5,414 nucleotides of DNA from an uncultured Rhodanobacteraceae bacterium (GTDB lineage: Bacteria > Pseudomonadota > Gammaproteobacteria > Xanthomonadales > Rhodanobacteraceae). The stretch spans positions 1 through 5,414 of the forward strand of contig CALFNI010000515.1 of the NCBI GenBank assembly GCA_937902695.1, in the 5' to 3' direction. Below are positions 1 to 5,414 of this stretch, in pieces (position 1 is the stretch's first letter; the number at the start of each line of letters is the position of its first letter). The position numbers were made by a program, and so were the translations under genes. Below the pieces are notes generated by a model. It saw only the letters and a program-made list of their open reading frames with translations. It searched no databases and was not told where the DNA came from.

Positions 1-501
1 TCGAACATCAACAACGACGTCTATACGAAAGCGGCCAACGAGTCGGCGACGGCATTGATCGGTCGCGGCGTTGACCCCGGCGAAGCGCAGCGGCGCGGCA
101 GCATCGACGCCGCAGCGCGCGCGCTTGCGGCGGGCGAAGACCCCAGCAATCCGCGCCTCGCGCCGGCGGCACGCGGCGGCTACACAGAAGGACTACGCGA
201 GCTCGCGAACATCGTCAACACGGCGCCACCGCGCGTGAACACGAGCGGCGGCGATCTCGGCATCATCCCGGCTCTGTTCCCCGCGTTCGACAAGAGCGGC
301 ACCGTAGTCAATCCGGACAAGACCGACGCGGGCGACTACTCCATCGATCAGACGCTCGGGCAGAAGTTCCTGTCGGGTCCGCCCGACGAGCACGGCGTGC
401 GGCGCCACGTTCTGTTGAACGACGACCAGGCTGACCGTCTGTCGCCGCTGATCAATTTCCGCAAGTCCAAGCGCAAGCCCCTCATCTCCGACAGCAAATA
501 A
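1..501 (+). CDS. Hypothetical protein, 3' part only (probable phage structural or late protein)
   Basis: The frame is open from the first base and ends at TAA (499-501). It therefore lacks its 5' end; 166 residues are visible. The TTG at 55 could serve as a start, but the frame reads through it from the left edge with the same codon style, so it is more likely internal. I do not recognise the family. The visible part is hydrophilic: an Ala/Arg-rich stretch, then a Gly/Asp/Pro-rich middle with a short hydrophobic patch (GIIPALFPAF), and a basic tail (FRKSKRKP) ending in SDSK. There is no signal peptide, membrane segment, catalytic motif or cysteine in what can be seen. Its stop abuts the start of the giant gene at 502, so the two are almost certainly co-transcribed and probably translationally coupled. 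Position next to a polyvalent-type giant gene suggests a virion or late protein; this is inference from context only. Confidence 0.8.
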   Translation, partial: SNINNDVYTKAANESATALIGRGVDPGEAQRRGSIDAAARALAAGEDPSNPRLAPAARGGYTEGLRELANIVNTAPPRVNTSGGDLGIIPALFPAFDKSGTVVNPDKTDAGDYSIDQTLGQKFLSGPPDEHGVRRHVLLNDDQADRLSPLINFRKSKRKPLISDSK

Positions 502-504
502 ATG
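499..504 (+). promoter_or_regulatory. Abutting stop/start junction (TAA then ATG), likely translational coupling
   Basis: The upstream gene's TAA is followed with zero spacing by the ATG of the giant gene, and both lie in the same reading frame. The 15-20 bases before the ATG (around 482-501) contain no GGAGG-like Shine-Dalgarno match. Translation of the giant protein therefore probably depends on ribosomes terminating and re-initiating at the junction, which would keep its level tied to that of its neighbour. Because the frames coincide, any stop readthrough would produce a fusion of the two proteins. The geometry is seen directly; the coupling is inferred. Confidence 0.6.
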
Positions 505-3500
505 GCCACGCCCGTCGTCGACCCCGACCTGCTGGCGGCACTGCACGCGCCTACGGGCTATACGCCGACGATCGACTCGCTGGTCCCGGCAGCGCAGCAC
601 GTTGCCGAGCCCATAGACCCCGGCGTGCGGGCTGCAGCCGTGCAGGACGTGACATCGCAGAGCGGGCGCGCGTTCCGCAGCGGCTTGCAGCGTTTCAGCG
701 CGATCCCCGAAGCGCTCTACGGCGCCGGTGCGAATCTCGTCTCGCCGGGTGCAGGCGACTCCGCGCTAGAAGGCGCAGTGGCGTTGCAGCGGCGTGCGGC
801 CGAAGGCGGCCCGAAGATCCAGTCGACGGCCGACGTGCACGGCGCCGGTGATGCGCTCGCGCTGGTGCGTAACCAGGCGCTCATGGCGCTGCCGGACGTC
901 GCGCTCGCGCTGGCGGGCGGCGGCATCGGCGGAGGACTCGTCAAAGGTGCGGCCTCGCGCGCAGGTCTGCGCGCCGCCGAAGAGCTCGCGGCACGGCAGG
1001 CGGCGAAGAGCGGGGCGACCGAAGTCGCGCAGGGCGCAGTCGATCGCGCGGCCTCGCGACTGGTGCCGGCCGCGCTCGATGCTGCGGAGCCCGCCGTGGC
1101 CGCAGGACGCGCCGCTGGCACCGTCGCCGGCCAATACCCGTCCGTCGTCGCGTCGAGTGTCGAGGGCGCGCCTGACGCGTCTGGGAAGCTCGTGGGCGGC
1201 CTCAAAGGCGCGAGCTCTGAGGACACGGCCAAGATCCTCCTCGGCGATCTCGGCGCCGCGGGGATCGGCGCGCTGCCCGAGATCCGGCTCCTCGGCCGTC
1301 TCGGCGGCACGGCGGCGCAGGAAGCGATCCAGAAGAACGCGCAGGCGATCCTGCCGCGCATCGCGAAGGAAGCCGGCATCCAGGGTGGCCTCGGCGCGGC
1401 GACGGGCCTTGCCCAGACCGCGGCGCAGTACGCCGCGCACAAGTGGGTCAACGACCATGTCGATCTGATGTCGCCGACCGCGTTCCAGTCGTACCTCGAC
1501 TCGGCCGTTGCCGGCGGCGCGCTCGGCGCGGGGCTTGGCGGCGCGACCGAAGGCGGCGCGGCGCTCGGCGCGCGCCTCGGCTCGATCGGTGAGGGGGGCC
1601 GTACCGCGGCGCTCGATGGTCTGCGCTCGACGATCAAGGACAACCTCTCCCGTTTCGCGCAGGCGAAGGACGCTGCATACGCGAAGGCGAAGGGCACCTA
1701 CGACGCGTTCTTCAACAAGCAGGAGGGCGCGCCGGAGGAAGGAACACCGGTCGATGGCTCCGCGGTCACCGATGCGCAGACGCCCGTCGGTCGCGCTGTC
1801 GATTTCGGCACACGCGTCGGTGAAGGTGCAGGGGCCATCCATAAGGCCGCGACGGATCTCTTCGATCGCATCAACCAGCACCTTACGACCGACGAGGGCC
1901 GTGCTGCCGTCAAGGATACGTTTGCCAACGTCGCTGAACCGCTGCAGGCGGGGCTGAAGGCGACGATAGATGCGTACAGCGCGGCGCTGGCAAAGGCGAA
2001 GACGCCCGAGGGTCAGCAGGACGTCCAGAAGGCGTACGGGAAGGTGCTCGGTGAGCACGTTGACGCCGAAACGCCGGACGCGACAGCCTCGTTCCAGGAC
2101 CACGTTAACCGGCTCGATGACGAGGACCAGCTCGACAGCCGTACCGACGCGACGCTGAGTCGGATCTCGGACCGTTTCGAGTCAGGGCAAGCTGACGCGC
2201 TAGCGCCGAGCGACCGTGCGCCGACGACTAATCCGATCAAGCTCGGCTCCAAGCTGCAAGATCAGCTCGCGACGATCGTGCCGACGGACTCACCGCTCTG
2301 GTCGTTCCCCGAGGCGATGAAGTCGATCATGGGTTCGGCCGAGAAGATGTTCACCGGCGACGAGCTCACGGCGAAAGACCACGCCAACATCGACGCACTG
2401 CGCCGCTACGATCCGGACAAGGTCAGCGACTGGGAGGCGACGGCGCCCGAAGTCGCCAAGATGCAGCTCTTCAACAAGGCGCACGCGGACGCCTACGACG
2501 AGAGCAACGCACGCCCCGACAACACCGCACTCGGCGATGAGCTGCAGCGCGCGCTGAAAGCGCGCAACGAGAACACGATCGACGAACCTGCGGCGCCGGA
2601 CGAAGATACGGGCGCCGATCCTGCGCAGGAGAATGTCACAGAGCGTGCGTTCGGGGACGTGCCCGACAAAGCGCTCACCGACCGCGTCGCGCAGGCCGAC
2701 GTCGGTAGCGACGAGCACACGGCGCTGCAGGGTGAGTTGCGCCAGCGACTGCTCAAGGACGGCGACGTTTTCACCGAGAACCGGTCCTCGCAGAAGGCGC
2801 GTGACTTCTGGGCGACCAAGGATCCGACGAAGAACGCGAACACGATCGGCATCGAGCCGACCAAGCTCTCGGGCGGCGCGGTGCGCCAGCGCGCGCTGCA
2901 GCTCGACAACCTGATCTCGAAGAAGCTCGCCGAGCCCGACAACAAGGGCAAGGGCCCGAACGTCGCGCTCGGCCAGGTGCTGGGCGATCTCTATCTCGCC
3001 GGCGTCAAGATCAACCCCGACACGATCACGCCGGGCAAGTTCTACACGACCGCGAAGGGGGACGCGTACTACCTCTCGCCGAAAGAAGCGGCGGCGATTC
3101 GCGCAGGACTCAAGAAGCCCGGCGGCGTCGCTGCGATCGAGCGCGGTGACTGGGCGCGTCCGTCGAGTTCTGAGCCGCGCGCGGTCAAACAGAAAGGTAG
3201 CGGCGGGCGCGCGACTGAGGTTGATCTCAACGCACGCGTGCAAGAGCACCAGGGCGCTGACGACAATCGCGTCGAAGGACCGGAGCGCGTCACGCGCAAG
3301 CCCCCGCCGGCGACGCAGGAAGCGATCGCTGGTGTCGAGTACAGCCGTTCGCCGTACGACGAGATACTGAACGACGCACGTAAAACACTGATAGCTAAAG
3401 AGAAACCTAATGCCGCCGAACTGCGTACGAAGCGGGCGGCTTTGGAGAAAAGGCTCGCCGCGGCTCACGCCCGCATGACAGCCGATCGCGCTGGCGGCGA

Positions 3501-5414
3501 CAAGTTCCACGCCGCTGAAACAGCGCGACGGGCGCACGATGATCTGGAGCATCCGACGGCGGCGCATACCGCCGAGGTCGAGCGGCTGGAGCGCGAAGCT
3601 AGCAAGACGGACTTTTCGCGTGCTCGCGCCGCCGCTGCGCGCCTAGAGAACGCGCTTCTAGATCCCGCTCTGAAGACGCATACGGAGGGCGTCGAGCTCG
3701 CGCAGCTGAAGCACGACACGGGTGTCAAGATCGGTACGGCTGAGTTGGCTAAGCAGCGCGACTCCAGCGTGATCAGCGAACGCACCTACGGTGTGGAGCT
3801 GCGCCGCCTCAACGACCCGGCGAGCGGCGAGTCGACGCGGTACCTGCGCAACGCACAGCGTGGTAAATACGACAGCTTCAGCGTGCGTGAGACGCCGCGC
3901 GACGACGCGACGCCGACACCCAAGCACGAGGAGACGCAGGAGCTCCGCGACAACCTCGAGACGCGCTATCGGAAGCTCAACGAGTCTGAGGGCAAGGCGC
4001 GCGCGATCTCCGACAAGGAGCTGAAGCTCACAGCGAAGTCGCTCGACGCGAAGTGGCGCGAGGGCGGCGAAGCGCGCAAGTCGATGACCGACATCGAGCG
4101 GAAGTTCCTCTCCGATGCGTACCGCGCGGGGCTGGTCGAGCCGAAGGAAGGTGCACCGGATCCGAACCTTGCGTTCGCGCGCCAGACGCGCAACCAGCCG
4201 GAGAATCCGCGTAAGACCGAAGAAGGACGTGTTACTGGCGCGTCTGGTGTCGGCGAGGCGTTGAAGCAACAAGCGCATCTGCGTCGCGAAGCGGAGATGC
4301 AGAAGGCGCGCGACGCTGGTCTAAAAAGCGCGAAGCTAGAAGAGCACATGCGTAAATACGACGAGCAGCAGACTGTCGACGCGCGCAAGGCAGCTGCGAA
4401 GAAAGCGCAGGACGTTCGTGAGGGCCGTGTGTCCGACGACGCGTTCGGCAAGCGTCTTACCGAGCTACAGAAAGACGAGAAAGCACAACAGCAAGCACGC
4501 CGCGAAGCGAGCGAGCAGCTGAAGTCCGAGGCGCGTGCCAATGGCATGAGCGTCAAGGATTATTTGTGGAACAAGCGCGGCGGACAGACGATCGACCAGT
4601 TCATCAAGAATCGCACGGAGATGAATCTGCATCACCGCGCGCTGCGCGAAACGGAAGGCGAGACCGCACCGGCTATTTCGCGCGAAGAAGCGCGAGGGCT
4701 GGTCAAGGAAGCGGCGCGACGAGTGCGCGATTCGGTCGAGCCGCCGCCGGACAACGTGGTGCCGTTCAAAAAGGGCGTTGAATCCGACACGTCGCGCGAG
4801 TCCGACGATGAGCACCTGCAGAAGGGTCGCGAGGAGATCACGAAGCCGAGCGGCGTGCACAACACGCGCCGCGAGACCGACGGGCTCAACGCGCTCCTGA
4901 AGAAGATGGGCATCAAGGAGAAAGTGCGCGTCGAGTCGCTGCCGAAGGGTGAAACCAAGGGCGGTGACTACACGACGGCGACAGGCAGAATCCGCGTCAA
5001 CGACGATCTCCACGGCGCCGAGCGCCTCGAGGTCATCGCACACGAGCTCGGGCACCACATCGTGCGCAGCGAGCTTGCCAAGGCAATGGGCATCGACATC
5101 AAGGAACTCGCCGGCCGCGATCGCAGCGAGATTCAGGCCCTCCTCGAGAAGCATCTGCCGCCCGAAATCAGCGCCGACTTCAAGAAATGGATGGCGGGGC
5201 AGGATCGGCCGGAGAACAGCGCGCAGGGAGCGATCGTGTCGCGCAAAGGCTTCAACCGCGCGATGGGTATCTTCGAACGCGCCGCATCGTCTGGCATCAA
5301 AGTCGGCGAGCTCACCGCGGATTCGCACGCCTACCTTTTCCGTTTCGAAGAGTACATCGCCGATCATGTGAGCCGCGCGTTGACGCAGACGGACTCATCG
5401 CCGGTCGGGAAGTT
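502..5414 (+). CDS. Giant multidomain protein with zincin metallopeptidase domain, phage large polyvalent protein type (3' truncated by window)
   Basis: ATG at 502 opens a frame with no stop to the right edge: 1,637 full codons, over 170 kDa, incomplete. Architecture by residue: 1-370 Ala/Gly-rich with two glycine-zipper segments (126-150, 334-357); 374-713 hydrophilic, unrecognised, ending in an acidic linker (694-713); 714-873 more globular, unrecognised; 874-973 polar linker; 974-1052 and 1254-1349 charged helical or coiled-coil stretches; about 1454-1627 a zincin domain with HELGHH at 1514-1519. There is no signal peptide and no cysteine. Known: giant phage and conjugative-element proteins of this build (polyvalent proteins, DarB-like proteins) travel with the DNA into the recipient cell. 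Inferred: this protein is packaged or ejected, with the zincin acting on a host or virion protein. The start is chosen because it follows the upstream stop directly and begins a natural-looking N terminus (MATPVVDPDLLAAL). A lysis or replication role is not suggested by any visible motif. The ORF is certain; the function is moderate to low confidence. Confidence 0.9.
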   Translation, partial: MATPVVDPDLLAALHAPTGYTPTIDSLVPAAQHVAEPIDPGVRAAAVQDVTSQSGRAFRSGLQRFSAIPEALYGAGANLVSPGAGDSALEGAVALQRRAAEGGPKIQSTADVHGAGDALALVRNQALMALPDVALALAGGGIGGGLVKGAASRAGLRAAEELAARQAAKSGATEVAQGAVDRAASRLVPAALDAAEPAVAAGRAAGTVAGQYPSVVASSVEGAPDASGKLVGGLKGASSEDTAKILLGDLGAAGIGALPEIRLLGRLGGTAAQEAIQKNAQAILPRIAKEAGIQGGLGAATGLAQTAAQYAAHKWVNDHVDLMSPTAFQSYLDSAVAGGALGAGLGGATEGGAALGARLGSIGEGGRTAALDGLRSTIKDNLSRFAQAKDAAYAKAKGTYDAFFNKQEGAPEEGTPVDGSAVTDAQTPVGRAVDFGTRVGEGAGAIHKAATDLFDRINQHLTTDEGRAAVKDTFANVAEPLQAGLKATIDAYSAALAKAKTPEGQQDVQKAYGKVLGEHVDAETPDATASFQDHVNRLDDEDQLDSRTDATLSRISDRFESGQADALAPSDRAPTTNPIKLGSKLQDQLATIVPTDSPLWSFPEAMKSIMGSAEKMFTGDELTAKDHANIDALRRYDPDKVSDWEATAPEVAKMQLFNKAHADAYDESNARPDNTALGDELQRALKARNENTIDEPAAPDEDTGADPAQENVTERAFGDVPDKALTDRVAQADVGSDEHTALQGELRQRLLKDGDVFTENRSSQKARDFWATKDPTKNANTIGIEPTKLSGGAVRQRALQLDNLISKKLAEPDNKGKGPNVALGQVLGDLYLAGVKINPDTITPGKFYTTAKGDAYYLSPKEAAAIRAGLKKPGGVAAIERGDWARPSSSEPRAVKQKGSGGRATEVDLNARVQEHQGADDNRVEGPERVTRKPPPATQEAIAGVEYSRSPYDEILNDARKTLIAKEKPNAAELRTKRAALEKRLAAAHARMTADRAGGDKFHAAETARRAHDDLEHPTAAHTAEVERLEREASKTDFSRARAAAARLENALLDPALKTHTEGVELAQLKHDTGVKIGTAELAKQRDSSVISERTYGVELRRLNDPASGESTRYLRNAQRGKYDSFSVRETPRDDATPTPKHEETQELRDNLETRYRKLNESEGKARAISDKELKLTAKSLDAKWREGGEARKSMTDIERKFLSDAYRAGLVEPKEGAPDPNLAFARQTRNQPENPRKTEEGRVTGASGVGEALKQQAHLRREAEMQKARDAGLKSAKLEEHMRKYDEQQTVDARKAAAKKAQDVREGRVSDDAFGKRLTELQKDEKAQQQARREASEQLKSEARANGMSVKDYLWNKRGGQTIDQFIKNRTEMNLHHRALRETEGETAPAISREEARGLVKEAARRVRDSVEPPPDNVVPFKKGVESDTSRESDDEHLQKGREEITKPSGVHNTRRETDGLNALLKKMGIKEKVRVESLPKGETKGGDYTTATGRIRVNDDLHGAERLEVIAHELGHHIVRSELAKAMGIDIKELAGRDRSEIQALLEKHLPPEISADFKKWMAGQDRPENSAQGAIVSRKGFNRAMGIFERAASSGIKVGELTADSHAYLFRFEEYIADHVSRALTQTDSSPVGK
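877..951 (+). other. Glycine-zipper hydrophobic segment 1 of giant protein (residues about 126-150)
   Basis: Residues 126-150 are uncharged apart from Asp132 and Lys148. A hydrophobic run follows Pro131 and leads into GGGIGGGLVKG, with GxxxG spacing at Gly139/143 and Gly141/145/149. Such small-residue faces pack helices together, often in membranes. A proline followed by Ala/Leu and then a Gly-rich run is a pattern I associate with N-terminal parts of phage internal or ejected virion proteins. It is too Gly-rich and marginally hydrophobic to call a firm transmembrane helix; a membrane-active or helix-packing segment is the cautious reading. Confidence 0.45.
1501..1572 (+). other. Glycine-zipper segment 2 of giant protein (residues about 334-357)
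   Basis: The segment SAVAGGALGAGLGGATEGGA and the next four residues (ALGA) are almost entirely Ala, Gly, Leu and Val, with one acidic residue, Glu350. Glycines fall at i+4 spacing: 338/342/346, 347/351 and 352/356. A related Gly/Ala stretch precedes it at residues 294-309 (GGLGAATGLAQTAA). It may pair with the first zipper as a helical hairpin or form an oligomeric membrane-contact region. This is a composition-based call; the spacing is seen directly and the function is inferred. Confidence 0.45.
1621..2640 (+). other. Unrecognised hydrophilic region of giant protein (residues 374-713)
   Basis: This 1 kb part of the giant ORF matches no family I can name. It begins with a likely helical stretch rich in Lys, Ala and Asp (residues 374-408) and continues with alternating Ala-rich helical-looking pieces and polar, Asp-rich loops. 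It ends in an acidic, proline-containing linker at residues 694-713 (2581-2640) with seven Asp/Glu. There is no membrane segment, nucleotide-binding loop, metal-binding motif or cysteine. It is probably a set of helical modules joined by linkers. No alternative gene is supported here on either strand. Confidence 0.4.
2641..3120 (+). other. Globular-looking segment of unknown fold in giant protein (residues about 714-873)
   Basis: Between the acidic linker and the polar spacer lies a stretch with more regular hydrophobic and aromatic residues: VFTENR, FWATK, VALGQVLGDLYLAGVKI, FYTTAKGDAYYLSP. The spacing of hydrophobic and charged residues suggests a folded mixed alpha/beta or helical domain rather than linker. 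The tail (YYLSPKEAAAIRAGLKK) reads as a loop followed by a helix. No catalytic signature could be assigned with confidence, so it is left as a domain of unknown function. Boundaries are approximate. Confidence 0.35.
3361..3420 (+). other. Low-GC patch inside giant ORF
   Basis: These 60 bases contain 27 G/C (45%), well below the surrounding sequence, and carry codons rare elsewhere in the gene (two of its four ATA codons, plus AAA, CCT and AAT). The reading frame continues unbroken. It sits at the entry to the charged coiled-coil region, so it may mark a module boundary. No convincing promoter or start signal was found in it. Confidence 0.5.
3421..3657 (+). other. Predicted coiled-coil or long charged helix 1 of giant protein (residues about 974-1052)
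   Basis: Residues 974-1052 are dominated by Ala, Arg, Glu, Lys and Leu with few Gly or Pro. Heptad-like spacing is visible at Leu974, Leu981, Leu985, Ala988 and Met992, and again around Val1026, Leu1029 and Ala1033. A short Gly-Gly break sits near residue 998 and a proline at 1018, so it is probably two or three helices rather than one rod. The likely role is a structural spacer or self-association surface. By-eye prediction only. Confidence 0.45.
3658..4260 (+). other. Charged linker region of giant protein (residues 1053-1253)
   Basis: This part of the ORF is polar and rich in Lys, Arg, Glu, Asp and Thr, with short helical pieces such as ELRDNLETRYRKLNESEG near residues 1148-1163. It also has proline-containing loops (residues 1137-1143 and 1214-1228). 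No family or motif is recognised. It separates the two coiled-coil stretches and is probably partly disordered. There is no cysteine or membrane segment. Confidence 0.35.
4261..4548 (+). other. Predicted coiled-coil or long charged helix 2 of giant protein (residues about 1254-1349)
   Basis: Residues 1254-1349 are nearly free of proline, with only scattered Gly, and almost half of the residues are charged. Ala, Gln, Lys, Arg and Glu dominate (for example LKQQAHLRREAEMQKARDAG and AFGKRLTELQKDEKAQQQAR). Such composition predicts a long, highly soluble helix or coiled coil. It ends before a short more ordered piece (NGMSVKDYLWNKRGG) and then a proline-rich linker (PPPDNVVPF, about residues 1414-1422) that leads to the zincin domain. 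It is likely a spacer or oligomerisation element. Confidence 0.45.
4861..5382 (+). other. Zincin metallopeptidase-like domain of giant protein (residues about 1454-1627)
   Basis: The core is VIAHELGHHIV, with the zinc-binding HExxH at His1514, Glu1515 and His1518 (5041-5055). It is preceded by two strand-like pieces (KVRVESL, GRIRVND) and the helix RLEVIAHELGHH, the usual layout in which an edge strand runs beside the active-site helix. About 99 residues after His1518, FEEYIADHVSRAL supplies a candidate third ligand, Glu1617 (5350-5352), in the E-x-x-A-(D/E) style seen in ImmA/IrrE-like and other phage/plasmid zincins. The catalytic Glu1515 is intact, so the domain is probably active. Known: zincins occur as modules in phage polyvalent proteins. 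Inferred: it cleaves a host or virion protein after delivery, or processes the giant protein itself. The substrate is unknown. Confidence 0.8.

Noticed and set aside
55..57. TTG as the start of the first gene
   Set aside because: The frame is open from base 1 with the same codon style and no ribosome-binding site precedes the TTG. The gene more likely begins outside the window.
721..850. 10-base direct repeat GGCGCCGGTG at 721 and 841
   Set aside because: It is a chance repeat from Gly-Ala-Gly codons in a Gly/Ala-rich region. There is no further similarity around it.
766..2103. Long minus-strand ORF of 445 codons, overlapping another minus-strand ORF at 717-1697
   Set aside because: Both are antisense to the giant ORF. 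Their products are Arg-, Ala- or Ser-rich with no domain, as expected when GC-ending codons suppress antisense stops. No ribosome-binding site or promoter supports them.
3361..3420. Internal promoter in the low-GC patch
   Set aside because: No -35/-10 pair with acceptable spacing could be made out, and the frame continues through it.
3410..3478. Small ORF (ATG at 3410, 22 codons) in the low-GC patch after an AAAGAGAAA stretch
   Set aside because: It is very short, out of frame inside the giant ORF, and has a Cys/Arg/Trp-rich product with no sign of selection. The purine run is explained by Lys/Glu codons.
2290..3567. Minus-strand ORF of 425 codons
   Set aside because: It is a shadow of the continuous + frame. 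Its Arg/Val/Leu-rich product has no recognisable motif, while the + strand carries a coherent domain order ending in a zincin.
629..4821. Several CTGCAG palindromes
   Set aside because: Most encode in-frame Leu-Gln with the favoured codons CTG and CAG, so codon bias explains them.
4465..5367. Minus-strand ORF of 300 codons opposite the zincin domain
   Set aside because: The + strand here encodes a clear HELGHH domain. The antisense product is composition-driven and shows no family signature.
502..5414. Helicase, methyltransferase, ADP-ribosyltransferase or lytic transglycosylase domains, as in other giant phage proteins
   Set aside because: No Walker loop, methyltransferase motif or transglycosylase signature was found in the visible 1,637 residues. 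If present, they lie beyond the right edge.

Overview
The window looks like part of a tailed-phage (or prophage) late operon from a high-GC host. It is GC-rich (roughly two thirds by eye). Every base is coding on the + strand in one reading frame, and no promoter, terminator, tRNA, IS or CRISPR is visible. A proteobacterial host such as the Burkholderia/Ralstonia group would fit the GC-ending codons and the overall style, but no gene here fixes the host or the phage genus.

Layout. Positions 1-501 hold the 3' end of a gene of unknown function (166 codons visible, open at the left edge). Its TAA stop is followed immediately, with no spacer and in the same frame, by the ATG of a giant gene. That gene runs from 502 to the right edge without a stop, giving at least 1,637 codons. 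In order, the giant protein shows: an Ala/Gly-rich N-terminal third with two glycine-zipper, membrane-active-looking segments (about residues 126-150 and 334-357); a long hydrophilic middle with an acidic linker and a more globular patch of unknown fold (about 714-873); a charged Lys/Arg/Glu/Ala-rich helical and coiled-coil region (about 974-1349); and a zinc metallopeptidase-like (zincin) domain with an HELGHH motif at residues 1514-1519 and a candidate third ligand, Glu1617. The right edge cuts the protein just after this domain, so further domains are probably missing.

Interpretation. A very long multidomain protein with Gly-zipper segments, coiled coils and an embedded zincin is the architecture described for phage 'large polyvalent proteins'. 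These are thought to be packaged in the capsid and delivered into the host with the DNA, where their domains counter host defences or help entry. DarB-like and Bcep22-type giant proteins are the comparisons that come to mind. Only the zincin is recognisable from motifs; the delivery role is inferred. The most striking direct observation is that neither the giant protein (1,637 residues) nor the visible part of its neighbour (166 residues) contains a single cysteine, which would suit proteins that must unfold to pass through a tail.
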